A stretch of 23,897 nucleotides of DNA from Bacillota bacterium (GCA_029555925.1 JAKPQU010000605.1:1-23897); one strand, 5' to 3'. Counted from the stretch's first letter, positions 1 through 6,993 are shown. Numbers and translations are program-made. Notes: a model not told the origin generated them from the letters alone.

Positions 1-788
1 TAAAAACTGCTGCTGAAGCTGCAGAAATTCTTGGTATTGGCCTCCAGGCATTCTGTATACCCGGGTCTGTTGCAGACAGCAGAGCAGTCGGTAAAGGTCA
101 TGGAAATCTTGGTGCAATGCTGTTAAGAGAAGAGACAAAATGTTTCTGCTTCCTTGCAGGACATGAGTCCTTTGCAGCTGCCGAAGGTGCCATAGGAATA
201 GCAAAGAAAGCAAATAAAGTCAGGAAGACGCCCCTGAAGGTCATATTGAACGGACTGGGTAAAGATGCTGCATATATCATTTCCAGGATCAACGGATTTA
301 CCTATGTTAAAACAGAATATAACTACTATACGGGAGAACTCAAAATAGTAGAGGAAAAACAGTTTTCAAAAGGAGAAAAAGGTAGTATAAGAGCCTATGG
401 AGCCGATGATGCAAGCGAAGGCGTTGCAATCATGATAAAAGAAGGAGTAGATGTTTCCATAACAGGCAATTCTACGAACCCGACAAGATTCCAGCACCTT
501 GTGGCAGGAACATATAAAAAATGGGCAGGAGAAAACAACAAGAAATATTTCTCTGTTGCCTCAGGAGGTGGAACAGGAAGAACACTCCATCCGGACAATA
601 TGGCAGCAGGTCCTGCTTCCTACGGATTGACCGATTCAATGGGAAGAATGCATGGAGACGCACAGTTTGCCGGTTCATCCTCAGTACCGGCTCATGTTGA
701 AATGATGGGACTCATAGGAATGGGTAACAATCCTATGGTAGGAGCGACAGTTTCAGTAGCAGTCGCTATTGAAGAAGCAAGTAAATAA
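1..788 (+). CDS. GGGtGRT-family protein, 5' end cut off by window
   Basis: The reading frame is open from base 3, so the start lies upstream of the window; the ATG at 117 is internal. The visible part is about 261 residues of a family usually near 330. The family is named for the motif GGGTGRT, seen here as ASGGGTGRTLHPDNMAAG (bases about 562-609). Other recognisable stretches are KGHGNLGAM, VILNGLGKDAA and the C-terminal NPMVGATVSVAVAIEE. The biochemical role of the family is not established to my knowledge; in other genomes it is often found near an IscU/NifU-like Fe-S scaffold gene (recalled, not visible here). There are no membrane segments, so it is probably cytosolic. It ends at TAA (786-788), one base before a palindromic repeat, and converges on the minus-strand gene at 958-2553. 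The family call is strong; the function is unknown. Confidence 0.9.
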   Translation, partial: KTAAEAAEILGIGLQAFCIPGSVADSRAVGKGHGNLGAMLLREETKCFCFLAGHESFAAAEGAIGIAKKANKVRKTPLKVILNGLGKDAAYIISRINGFTYVKTEYNYYTGELKIVEEKQFSKGEKGSIRAYGADDASEGVAIMIKEGVDVSITGNSTNPTRFQHLVAGTYKKWAGENNKKYFSVASGGGTGRTLHPDNMAAGPASYGLTDSMGRMHGDAQFAGSSSVPAHVEMMGLIGMGNNPMVGATVSVAVAIEEASK

Positions 789-789
789 T

Positions 790-878
790 TTACTGTGGTG
801 AGCATAGATAATACATATAAACCGTAACACTGACCGTCACGGGAGGAAAAACTTTTATTACTTGCTTATGGTCAGTAA
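790..878. repeat. 89-bp palindromic repeat, TTACTG ends (copy 1 of family with 23518-23608)
   Basis: It starts TTACTGTGGTGAGCATA and ends in GGTCAGTAA, so the outer six bases are an inverted pair (TTACTG/CAGTAA). It shares TGGTGAGCATA.ATAATACAT, a GTCACGGGAGGAAAA-like core and TTTATTAC...GGTCAGTAA with the element at 23518-23608. It begins one base after a stop codon. It codes for nothing visible and looks like a small non-autonomous element or a transcript-end structure. Confidence 0.65.
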
Positions 879-879
879 T

Positions 880-952
880 CTGTCATTGCAGGCGAAGGGA
901 AGCAATCCCGCCATTATAACAACATGGGATTGCTTCTTTGTATCGCTCCTGG
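880..952. repeat. GTCATTGC-type palindromic repeat
   Basis: It begins TGTCATTGCAGGCGAAGGG, continues with GAAGCAATCCC, and returns through GGGATTGCTTC towards CGCTCCTGG. This is the layout of the widespread bacterial palindromic repeat 'GTCATTGCGAGC...GAAGCAATC...GATTGCTTC...GCTCGCAATGAC' (recalled from many unrelated genomes). The right end is degenerate: CAATGAC is missing and replaced by CTTAATT. A second copy in inverted orientation is at 2889-2953, sharing TGTCATTGCAGG exactly. Confidence 0.65.
899..936. terminator. Bidirectional terminator-like hairpin
   Basis: There is a perfect 11-bp stem, GAAGCAATCCC (899-909) with GGGATTGCTTC (926-936), and a 16-base loop, followed by TTTGTAT. It lies between two convergent genes (ending at 788 and 958) and inside the GTCATTGC-type repeat. 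The T-run is weak on both sides, so termination is plausible rather than shown. Confidence 0.5.
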
Positions 953-957
953 CTTAA

Positions 958-2553
958 TTATCTGGAAGATTGCAGGAATATCTCCCTTGCTTTCATGCTG
1001 TGGTTTCCTGTCGATGAAAGGATCTTCAGGAACCTGTCAGAAGCGTCTTTTAAGTCCTCATCCTTTTGTTTATTGTTTTTTACGAATATGAAATTTTCTG
1101 CTCCTATATTGTAATCATTTTTGCCGGCATTCACTGCCTTCATATGAGCGCAGGCAATTTCTATTTCTTTCTTTCTTTCACCGGTATCAGATGTTTTTCT
1201 TATTTCCTCAAAAATCACCTTTCCTTCGTTTCCTCTGTCTTTTCCTATTCCTTTAAAGATACTTATGGCATCATCTTTAGCCATAGCTCTTTCCACAGGG
1301 TTCGTTATTGAAAAAATCTGATTAAAAATCTGTTTTAATGAATATGAATAGCCAGTCTTATTTCCGGCCACATCTAGCAGTGAAAGAAATTCATCGGAAA
1401 CTTCCTTTAAGGTCTGACCATGTTCTGTCCATGATCTAACAAATCTGAGATTAATCATACCTGTGGCAGGATCTTCTGCGGCATTTACCTGTTCACAGGC
1501 GACGTCTATGGTCATGTTTTTTTCCTCTCCGTCAGATATATTTTTTATTTGATCAAAGATTTCTCTCCCTTCTCTTTCCTTACCATGGCCGAGTTTTTTG
1601 AAGATATCAACAGCATCATTTTTGGCCAGAATTCTTTCATTCCGGTCATTTATTGAACCAATGTGCCTGTAAATATTAATTATCTCGCTCTGGAATTCAT
1701 CTCCAGATAGATTTTCTATTTCAAGGAAATCATCAGACGCTTCTTTTAAGCTCTGATCCGGATTTTTACATGACTGTACAAATTTGAAATTCGCCATTCC
1801 TTTTATAGGATCAGAAGAAGCCTTTATATGAGCAATTGCCATATCCTTTACCAGTTCTTTTTCCTTATTGTCTTCCGTTTCACATACTGCCATAAAAACA
1901 TCTTTTATTATCTCCCCCCTGCCAAGAGGTATATCAATGTTTTCAGGACTGAGTCTTCTGTAAATGTCTGACAGATCCTTTTTTGCTGCAGCTCTTTGCT
2001 CCGGGTCATCTATGGAAGCAAGTTGCCGTAAAATATCGATTCCTGACCAGTGATCTGTCATATTTGCTGCTTCAACATATTCATCAGTAGCTTCCTGTAA
2101 GCTTGAGAAAGAATTTTGATGCCATTGTATGAATGAGGCAGCTTCAGAAGATATCGTATCTGCAGTAATGGGCGGTTCAGGAGATTTTTCCTGAAGTATT
2201 TCCTGTGGAGGCTCTTCCTGATGTACAGAATGTCCTTCCGGTGCCTCTATTGTTTCTTCTACACTATAAGCAGGAATTTCTTGATTAGTTTCCGTTTTAA
2301 CTCTTTCTTCTTTTTTCTCTGACGCAGTAACAGATTTTTTATCTTCTTCCTCTGTTAAAGATGTAAATTTTGTGTCTTTACCTTCAAAAAATTTATCAGT
2401 TTCTCCCAGATGTTTATTTAAAATTTCAGGATCAAGTTTTTTTGCCGATGCCTGCTGTGATGCTGCAAGTGTTTTCCCTGCTTTTAAACCATAACTGTTT
2501 GCATCTGCTATCAGGAATTGATTCATATTTGCTGTATTTTCAGTTCTAATCAT
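958..2553 (-). CDS. Hypothetical protein with 3.4 copies of a ~115-residue repeat
   Basis: I do not recognise a family for this 531-residue protein. Residues 1-50 are polar, 51-135 are Glu/Lys/Pro-rich and probably disordered. From about 139 a repeat begins and recurs: FVQSCKNPDQSLKEASDDFL at 258-277, FVRSWTEHGQTLKEVSDEFL at 371-390, FVKNNKQKDEDLKDASDRFL at 490-509, with a divergent first copy around 141-160. Each unit then has a helix containing (I/L)..I..I.(D/N)..ER..AK.DA..IFK.LG and a segment ending EIA.AH.KA..DP..GM. The last unit stops after about 40 residues. The pattern suggests an all-helical solenoid. No signal peptide or membrane segment is evident. The ATG at 2553 is preferred over the one at 2526 because GGTGA lies 7 bases upstream. 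It is 403 bases downstream of the zinc-ribbon gene on the same strand, so probably transcribed separately. Confidence 0.8.
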   Translation of the reverse strand: MIRTENTANMNQFLIADANSYGLKAGKTLAASQQASAKKLDPEILNKHLGETDKFFEGKDTKFTSLTEEEDKKSVTASEKKEERVKTETNQEIPAYSVEETIEAPEGHSVHQEEPPQEILQEKSPEPPITADTISSEAASFIQWHQNSFSSLQEATDEYVEAANMTDHWSGIDILRQLASIDDPEQRAAAKKDLSDIYRRLSPENIDIPLGRGEIIKDVFMAVCETEDNKEKELVKDMAIAHIKASSDPIKGMANFKFVQSCKNPDQSLKEASDDFLEIENLSGDEFQSEIINIYRHIGSINDRNERILAKNDAVDIFKKLGHGKEREGREIFDQIKNISDGEEKNMTIDVACEQVNAAEDPATGMINLRFVRSWTEHGQTLKEVSDEFLSLLDVAGNKTGYSYSLKQIFNQIFSITNPVERAMAKDDAISIFKGIGKDRGNEGKVIFEEIRKTSDTGERKKEIEIACAHMKAVNAGKNDYNIGAENFIFVKNNKQKDEDLKDASDRFLKILSSTGNHSMKAREIFLQSSR

Positions 2554-2781
2554 AATAAAGTCACCGCCTGTTTTGGTCTGACATAATGTTTCCCTTGAGA
2601 TAAAGATTTGACATAAAATTGCATTACTTTAATTCCCCTCTCTATGATATTTTAACTCTTACCTTTAATATAACCATGGAAAAGAGAAAAAAGTTTCCTA
2701 ATAAAAATAATTTTATAGTTAGTTTCACAAAAATCCATGATAAAGGAGTAAAAAGTGAATAGAATAAGACATTAAATAATT

Positions 2782-2830
2782 TTCACTGTTCACTATAATT
2801 AAATTCTAACAAGTTATGAAATACGCTATA
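2782..2830. repeat. 49-bp dispersed repeat, copy 1
   Basis: It matches 23642-23690 at about 40 of 49 positions by eye, including TAATTAAATTCTAA and AAGTTA. It begins with a heptad pair (TCACTGT TCACTAT), and the second copy begins in the same way, so heptads and this repeat travel together. Confidence 0.6.
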
Positions 2831-2888
2831 ATATTATATAAAGATCTTCGTATAAGAAGCAATTGTTCGGAAAATTTAATTTGTTATA

Positions 2889-2953
2889 GAGGAGTGAGCA
2901 GCGCAAGTAAAGCTCGACGGGATTTCTTGCTCGTTCCGTTACCTGCAATGACA
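2889..2953 (-). repeat. GTCATTGC-type palindromic repeat, inverted copy
   Basis: Read on the minus strand it runs TGTCATTGCAGGTAACGG, AACGAGCAAG, AAATCCCGTC and GCTGCTCACTCC. The first 12 bases are identical to 881-892. It lies 3 bases past the stop of the minus-strand zinc-ribbon gene, so it forms the transcript end of that gene and may act as a terminator without a clear T-run. Confidence 0.55.
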
Positions 2954-2956
2954 TTA

Positions 2957-3709
2957 TCATCCCAGCCTCTTCTTTATCTTTTCATATTCACTTGGATCTA
3001 GATAGTCTTTAATATTCTCCAGTGAATCCTTTGCTTCATTCAGGTCGCCGCTGTAATATTTCTTGCTGTTCTGAAAAGAAGTGCTGTAAATTTCTCTCAT
3101 CTGGGCTCTGCTTATTTTTCCTTCCTGGCTGAAATAAGCAATTGCCACATCGCCTATACCATAGGTACAGGCAAATATAAGAGGTGCTGTCAGAACACCG
3201 CCTATAAAAGGTATGAATTTCCCACATGCATAGGAACCGAGAAAACTCAGGGAACCGGCAAAACATGTTATAATTAACTCCTTTGCCATATCAACAGTGA
3301 GTTTTTGACCGAATATTCTGGCTACTGTGACTACCATATAACATAAAAGAGGAAGGATAAAAAAGAGATCTATAACAGGAAGCCACATAACAGTAAGACC
3401 TGCTGCAACAGTAGAAAAAAGTATGACAACATTCCTGGCTTTTCTCTTTAAATCAGATAATTCTATCTGCCCTACAGTAACCTGCTGTGGCCTGAATGGC
3501 TCCATAGCATATCCGGCAGATGGCTGCTGATATTGCTGCTGATAGGCCTGTTGATACGTCTCCTGATATGGCTGCCGGTACTGAATTTCAAGAGATTCTA
3601 TGGGAGCAGTAGGGGGAGGGACAGAAGAAGGACTGCCAAATCTGTATCCACACTTACTGCAGAATTTAGCTCCATCCCTGCATTGATTGTAACAACCGGG
3701 ACAATTCAT
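2957..3709 (-). CDS. Zinc-ribbon membrane protein with DUF697-like region
   Basis: This 250-residue protein opens with a zinc ribbon, CPGC (3-6) and CSKC (17-20). Residues 43-62 are a Tyr/Gln-rich linker with YQQ repeats. About 93-182 holds several hydrophobic segments including VARIFGQKLTVDMAKELI, PFIGGVLTAPLIFACTYGIG and AIAYF; this layout resembles the DUF697 (YcjF-like) membrane domain, a resemblance from memory. The C-terminal 60 residues are charged and helical (EAKDSLENIKDYLDPSEYEKI). The ATG is supported by AGGAGG upstream (AAGGAGGTATATTTTT ATG). It lies 90 bases downstream of the ClpX-like gene on the same strand, so the two may share a transcript and function, with this protein as a membrane partner or adaptor (inference). 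No catalytic residues are visible. Confidence 0.8.
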   Translation of the reverse strand: MNCPGCYNQCRDGAKFCSKCGYRFGSPSSVPPPTAPIESLEIQYRQPYQETYQQAYQQQYQQPSAGYAMEPFRPQQVTVGQIELSDLKRKARNVVILFSTVAAGLTVMWLPVIDLFFILPLLCYMVVTVARIFGQKLTVDMAKELIITCFAGSLSFLGSYACGKFIPFIGGVLTAPLIFACTYGIGDVAIAYFSQEGKISRAQMREIYSTSFQNSKKYYSGDLNEAKDSLENIKDYLDPSEYEKIKKRLG

Positions 3710-3731
3710 AAAAATATACCTCCTTGTAAAT

Positions 3732-3764
3732 CGTGATGCGTAATGCGTGACGCGTGACGCGTGG
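3732..3764. repeat. Period-7 tandem repeat (GTGATGC/GTAATGC/GTGACGC)
   Basis: About four and a half heptads, CGTGATG CGTAATG CGTGACG CGTGACG CGTGG, lie between the ClpX-like gene and the zinc-ribbon gene on the minus-strand transcript, just upstream of the zinc-ribbon gene's ribosome-binding site. Confidence 0.85.
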
Positions 3765-3799
3765 TTTTTATAACCTTATTTCATGCATTGATGCTTATG

Positions 3800-5077
3800 T
3801 CATGCATCACCTTTTTTAATCTTTGTAACCAGTCTGCCATCTTCAATTCTGACAGAGATTCTACCCTGGCGGCCGCTGAAAAATGTATTAAAGGCCACAT
3901 CTTCAAGACATTTAGTCAGAATAGAACTGAGTCCTCTGGCACCTGTCTGCCTTTTTATACTTTTTTTAACTATATAATCTATTACATCATCTGTTATATG
4001 AAGTTCAAAACCTTCATCAATAAATTCTCCTTTGAATTTATCTATTACATTATCTTCCAGTATCTTCCTGAGAGTTTTCTCATCAAGAGGTTCAAAGGGT
4101 ACAAACCTTGTAAACCTGCCGAGTAATTCAGGAAGAAAACCATAGGATTGAAAGATTTCTACATTTTCTATTTCACTTTCTTCAAACATTACGGCTATCT
4201 TTTCTTTAAACGTAGCTTTCGGTGCTTTTACAAGGCCCATTTTAGACGTATCGCTTTTTAAAAAAGACAGTTCTTTAAAACCTGAAAAAGCGCCGCATGC
4301 AAGGAAAGAGATGTCTTCTGTAGAGAGAGAAACCTTCTGGCCGTAAGCAGAATAGCCATAATCAAGAGGTACAAGAATTTGGGTGCTTTCAAGCATTTTA
4401 AGCAATTCTCTCTGAACCCCGAGGCCTGATACATCCTTTGTGGTGCCTTCTCCACTGAATCTGGCATTACTTCTGCTTGTAGCAAGCTTATCAAATTCAT
4501 CTATACATACTATTCCGCAGGAAGCCCAGCCGGGATCACCTCCTGCGGCATTAATCAATCTGGTTAATATGGTAGTCACATCTTCACCTATATATCCTGT
4601 TTCGGAAAAAGTAGTTATGTCAACTATTATATGCGGAAGTTTAAGGATTTTATTAAAAAGCAGTTCTACCATATAGGTTTTACCACATCCTGTAGGGCCC
4701 ATGAATAAATAGTTGAATTTATGAGGAAGTTCCTTCCTGTCAATTTTTTCTATATAAATCTTCTTTAATCTCTTTATATGCCTGTAAGCCATAAGAGCAA
4801 CCGATTTCCTTGCCATATCCTGCCCTCTGTAGCCATGATGTTCCAGCATATCATATATCCTTTTGGGAGCGATAAGAGGAAGATCTCTGACTTTCCTGAT
4901 AAAATCCGGCTCATTTACAGCTTTTGCTCCTCTGCTTTTCATGCCGATTTTTTTATTTATTCCGCCAAGTAATTCTTCACATTTATTACAGGCAACCAGT
5001 TTTATTTCGGTATGACTGTCTGTATACTCATGACAGAAAGAGCAGACTTCCCTGTTCTCATTGAGGAATTTTGCCAT
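3800..5077 (-). CDS. ClpX-like AAA+ unfoldase, divergent
   Basis: This is a 425-residue AAA+ protein of the ClpX class, which unfolds proteins with ATP and can feed them to ClpP. N-terminal CSFC (12-15) and CNKC (30-33) match the ClpX zinc-binding domain. The AAA+ core has Walker A GPTGCGKT (127-134), pore loop 1 GYIG (161-164; ClpX usually GYVG), Walker B IVCIDE (189-194), pore-2-like KDVSGLGVQ (214-222), sensor 1 FLACGAFSG, arginine finger R321 in LLGRF, and sensor 2 TGARGL (378-383). The ClpP-docking loop position has MGL (280-282), compatible with the IGF/IGL pattern. The RKH loop of ClpX is replaced by a Tyr/Gly-rich stretch (about 238-249), and the RYDIPTPKEI-type motif after the zinc domain is not recognisable. 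No clpP gene is nearby. It is therefore probably a paralogue, not the housekeeping ClpX. The last residues (GDA) are encoded by heptad-like sequence. Confidence 0.88.
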   Translation of the reverse strand: MAKFLNENREVCSFCHEYTDSHTEIKLVACNKCEELLGGINKKIGMKSRGAKAVNEPDFIRKVRDLPLIAPKRIYDMLEHHGYRGQDMARKSVALMAYRHIKRLKKIYIEKIDRKELPHKFNYLFMGPTGCGKTYMVELLFNKILKLPHIIVDITTFSETGYIGEDVTTILTRLINAAGGDPGWASCGIVCIDEFDKLATSRSNARFSGEGTTKDVSGLGVQRELLKMLESTQILVPLDYGYSAYGQKVSLSTEDISFLACGAFSGFKELSFLKSDTSKMGLVKAPKATFKEKIAVMFEESEIENVEIFQSYGFLPELLGRFTRFVPFEPLDEKTLRKILEDNVIDKFKGEFIDEGFELHITDDVIDYIVKKSIKRQTGARGLSSILTKCLEDVAFNTFFSGRQGRISVRIEDGRLVTKIKKGDA

Positions 5078-5094
5078 AAAGAGAAAACCTTTCT

Positions 5095-5129
5095 TACGTA
5101 ATGCGTAATGCGTGATGCGTGATGCATGA
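5095..5129. repeat. Period-7 tandem repeat, five units
   Basis: The run reads TACGTAATGCGTAATGCGTG and continues ATGCGTGATGCATGA, i.e. heptads GTAATGC, GTAATGC, GTGATGC, GTGATGC, ATGA. It lies in the leader of the ClpX-like gene. Confidence 0.85.
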
Positions 5130-5186
5130 AGGAAATTGTTATTTTAAGCTTTCATCTATCAGCAGGGGCTTAAACAGGTTAACTTC

Positions 5187-5219
5187 TCACGTCATGCGTT
5201 ACGCATCACCAGTCACGAT
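5187..5219. repeat. Period-7 repeat in reverse sense
   Basis: TCACGTCATGCGTTACGCAT followed by CACCAGTCACGA is a degenerate reverse-complement version of the array at 5095-5129, giving a large imperfect inverted repeat. Confidence 0.7.
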
Positions 5220-5278
5220 TATAATATATTTCGTTAATATTCCGGTGAAATCCTTTTCAGGGAATAATTAATTATTCT

Positions 5279-5307
5279 TTTACTCTTTTAATTTCTTATG
5301 ATATAAT
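5279..5307 (+). promoter_or_regulatory. Sigma-70-type promoter for the HtrA gene
   Basis: TTTACT (5279-5284), a 17-base spacer and TATAAT (5302-5307) with TGA just before the -10, an extended -10. The predicted transcript would begin near 5314, about 75 bases before the GTG start, and carry the heptad array 5321-5362 in its leader. Confidence 0.6.
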
Positions 5308-5320
5308 ATAATTGTTAGTG

Positions 5321-5362
5321 CACTACGCATTACACATTACGCATTACACATTACGCATTACG
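5321..5362. repeat. Period-7 tandem repeat (CATTACG/CATTACA)
   Basis: CACTACG CATTACA CATTACG CATTACA CATTACG CATTACG: six heptads in the predicted 5' leader of the HtrA gene. Confidence 0.85.
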
Positions 5363-5389
5363 ATTTTTATACAGAGGTGATCGTGAACA

Positions 5390-6463
5390 GTGAATGAGAG
5401 AATACCTTTTAATAAATTAATTATTCTCAACACAATTGTAAGTGCCCTGATAGGGGCTCTTGTAGTCTTTGCTCTGGGAGGATTTTTAAATTCAGCCTGT
5501 GCATCATTTACATCACAGGAAGAAGCAGTAATAAGTGCCATAAAACGTGTAAAACCTTCTGTAGTTAATATTGATACCTACGTAGCGTCTCAAAATTTTC
5601 TCGGCCAGGGCGGAGAAGGTATCGGGTCAGGTATAATTATCAAAGAAAATGGTTATATACTTACAAACAGACATGTTATAAGAGATGCAACAAATATAAC
5701 AGTTTCTCTGGACAACGGGAAACAATATAACGGAAAACTTGTAAGTGCCCATCCTGATTATGACCTTGCACTGATAAAGATTGATGCAAAAGGACTGAAG
5801 GTTGCAAAACTCGGTAATTCCGACAATGTAAGACTCGGAGAAACTGCTATAGCAATTGGGAATCCACTTCATTTCAGCTGGACTGTTACAGTAGGAGTAG
5901 TGAGTGCTCTTGAAAGAGACATAAATGCAGGAGGAAGTCTTCCTATTTACAAAGGTTTAATACAGACAGATGCAGCTATAAATCCAGGTAACAGTGGAGG
6001 CCCTCTTATTAACAGTGCCGGCGAGGTTATAGGTATAAATACCCTTATTTTTTCAGGTACAGAAAATACTGTAGCCCAGGGACTGGGCTTTGCTATTCCT
6101 ATAAATACTGCCAGAAAAGTGGCAAATGAACTCATGCAAGGAGGTAAGAGTGCTTCAACATCAAGCAACAAGCCGTGGATAGGAATTAAACTTCAGAATG
6201 TAACAAAACAGCTGGCCCAGCAATGGGGGTTCCCAACATCTACAGGAGTGCTTATTGTGAATGTTATTGCAAACAGTCCTGCTCAGAGAGGTGGACTTTG
6301 TCCCGGTGATATAATAGTTGACGTAAACGGAAAAACAGTTAAAACGTATGATGATTTAATTTCCAAACTTGGTTCTTTAAAATCAGGGACAGCAGTCGAA
6401 CTGGGTGTATGGCATGAAGGAAGAAAAACAAAAAGAGAAATAATTATTGAAGTGCTTAAGTGA
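5390..6463 (+). CDS. HtrA/Deg-family serine protease, membrane anchored, one PDZ domain
   Basis: This 357-residue S1C-family endopeptidase degrades misfolded proteins outside the cytoplasmic membrane. Residues 9-31 form one hydrophobic segment, an uncleaved anchor or signal peptide. The catalytic triad is visible: H95 in LTNRHVIRDA, D125 in HPDYDLALIK and S202 in NPGNSGGPL. The protease domain spans about 45-250; one PDZ domain follows (about 263-355; PWIGIKL, SPAQRGGLCPGDIIVDVNGK). The GTG at 5390 is supported by AGAGGTGA ending 9 bases upstream. A promoter lies at 5279-5307. The gene is divergent from the ClpX-like gene, giving two protein quality-control genes back to back. The stop codon is the first unit of a heptad run (AAGTGAGTGAGTCGTGAGTC). 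Degradation of envelope proteins is inferred from the family. Confidence 0.93.
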   Translation: MNERIPFNKLIILNTIVSALIGALVVFALGGFLNSACASFTSQEEAVISAIKRVKPSVVNIDTYVASQNFLGQGGEGIGSGIIIKENGYILTNRHVIRDATNITVSLDNGKQYNGKLVSAHPDYDLALIKIDAKGLKVAKLGNSDNVRLGETAIAIGNPLHFSWTVTVGVVSALERDINAGGSLPIYKGLIQTDAAINPGNSGGPLINSAGEVIGINTLIFSGTENTVAQGLGFAIPINTARKVANELMQGGKSASTSSNKPWIGIKLQNVTKQLAQQWGFPTSTGVLIVNVIANSPAQRGGLCPGDIIVDVNGKTVKTYDDLISKLGSLKSGTAVELGVWHEGRKTKREIIIEVLK

Positions 6464-6552
6464 GTGAGTCGTGAGTCGTGAAAAGTGAAAATAATAATTT
6501 TACATAAATAATCACTGGTAACTGGTCACCGATAACTGGTCACTGGTCACTG
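6461..6552. repeat. Two period-7 tandem repeats
   Basis: The first run (6461-6490) reads AAGTGAGTGAGTCGTGAGTC then GTGAAAAGTGAAAA, and overlaps the HtrA stop codon. The second (6513-6552) reads CACTGGTAACTGGTCACCGA then TAACTGGTCACTGGTCACTG, heptads of the type ACTGGTC and ACTGGTA. The unit differs from the GCGTGAC arrays elsewhere, but the period is the same. Confidence 0.8.
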
Positions 6553-6621
6553 ATTTTAAAACTTATAGTTTTGCAGAAGGAAATATTTCTTCAAGAAAGA
6601 ATATTTATAGGGGAAACTACG

Positions 6622-6683
6622 AAAGGAGGTGTAACCTGGCAATATTGGCGTAAATTCAGGTAAATTTTTGCCAGGTAAAATCT
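6622..6683 (+). promoter_or_regulatory. Hairpin between a strong Shine-Dalgarno site and a TTG start
   Basis: AAAGGAGGTG (6622-6631) is a near-perfect ribosome-binding site, yet no ATG/GTG/TTG starts a usable frame within reach of it. Immediately after it, CCTGGCAA (6635-6642) pairs perfectly with TTGCCAGG (6668-6675). If this 8-bp stem with a 25-base loop folds, only about 11 unpaired bases remain between the site and the TTG at 6684. The other possible site is the CAGG at 6672-6675, which lies within the stem and would be hidden by it. Confidence 0.45.
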
Positions 6684-6932
6684 TTGGGTGTTAGAGTAAC
6701 AAAAGAGAGAATACCGGTAGTCCTTCTTACAACAACCCATCGTATGGAAGGAGAAGTTCATGTAATTCCAGGAGGGAGACTTCTGGATGAAATTAATAAA
6801 AAGATTGACTTTCTCCCTATTACCAATGTTACAGTCTATGATTTAGATGGGGAAACTCCTCTAGATACAGTAGATTTCCTTGCGGTTAATAAAAGCCAGA
6901 TAGTTTTTTTAACGCCAAGTGTAGGTTACTAA
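6684..6932 (+). CDS. Small conserved-looking protein, possibly DUF6812-like
   Basis: This 82-residue protein has no obvious catalytic motif. The pattern RIPVVLLTTTHRMEGEVHVI, PGGRLLDEIN, FLPITNVTVYDLDG, VDFLAVNKSQIVFLTP suggests a compact beta-barrel-like fold, two half-repeats each ending in a hydrophobic strand. I recall similar short proteins (EG.IH.PPGGRL.D.LN...FLP.T.V.VY...FLAVNK..IV.L.P) in other bacteria, catalogued I think as DUF6812; that name is uncertain. The start is taken at TTG 6684 because the frame has a stop at 6651 and no ATG or GTG between. Translation is discussed under the hairpin entry. It lies between HtrA and the UPF0173-type hydrolase in the same direction, with gaps of 220 and 211 bases, so probably not a tight operon. 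Confidence 0.7.
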   Translation: MGVRVTKERIPVVLLTTTHRMEGEVHVIPGGRLLDEINKKIDFLPITNVTVYDLDGETPLDTVDFLAVNKSQIVFLTPSVGY

Positions 6933-6964
6933 GGAATGAAAATTTATTAATTGTCTCTTTCCTC

Positions 6965-6993
6965 GCGTGACGCGTGACGCGTTACGCGTCACG
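6965..6993. repeat. Period-7 repeat forming a perfect palindrome
   Basis: GCGTGACGCGTGACGCGTTA followed by CGCGTCACG. CGTGACGCGT (6966-6975) pairs exactly with ACGCGTCACG (6984-6993) around an 8-base loop, a stable GC-rich hairpin 34 bases after the stop of the 82-residue gene. There is no T-run, so any terminator role is uncertain. Confidence 0.75.

Larger units (their letters stand above)
2554..2956. other. Intergenic region between two minus-strand genes
   Basis: It holds the leader of the 958-2553 gene, a very AT-rich stretch (about 2640-2780), a 49-bp repeat (2782-2830) shared with 23642-23690, and an inverted copy of the GTCATTGC-type repeat (2889-2953) abutting the end of the zinc-ribbon gene. 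No convincing -35/-10 pair was found for the minus strand. On the plus strand AAAGGAG precedes a GTG at 2755, but that frame stops after six codons, so I do not call a gene. Confidence 0.6.
5078..5389. other. Divergent intergenic region with heptad arrays
   Basis: This region separates the divergent ClpX-like and HtrA genes. It holds three period-7 arrays (5095-5129, 5187-5219, 5321-5362). The first two are in opposite sense (GTAATGC/GTGATGC against GCGTTAC/GCATCAC), so they could fold against each other with a spacer of about 57 bases. A good plus-strand promoter lies at 5279-5307. No clear minus-strand promoter was found, although TATAAT occurs on the minus strand near 5220. Confidence 0.6.

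Noticed and set aside
117..119. ATG at 117 as the start of the GGGtGRT gene
   Set aside because: The frame is open to the window edge and the upstream translation (LGIGLQAFCIPGSVADSRAV) continues without a stop, giving a length closer to the family's.
3761..4126. Plus-strand ORF of 121 codons
   Set aside because: Overlaps the ClpX-like C-terminal domain on the other strand, and its Phe/Ile/Tyr-rich product shows no pattern.
5095..5362. CRISPR array
   Set aside because: The repeats are contiguous heptads without unique spacers, and no cas gene is present.
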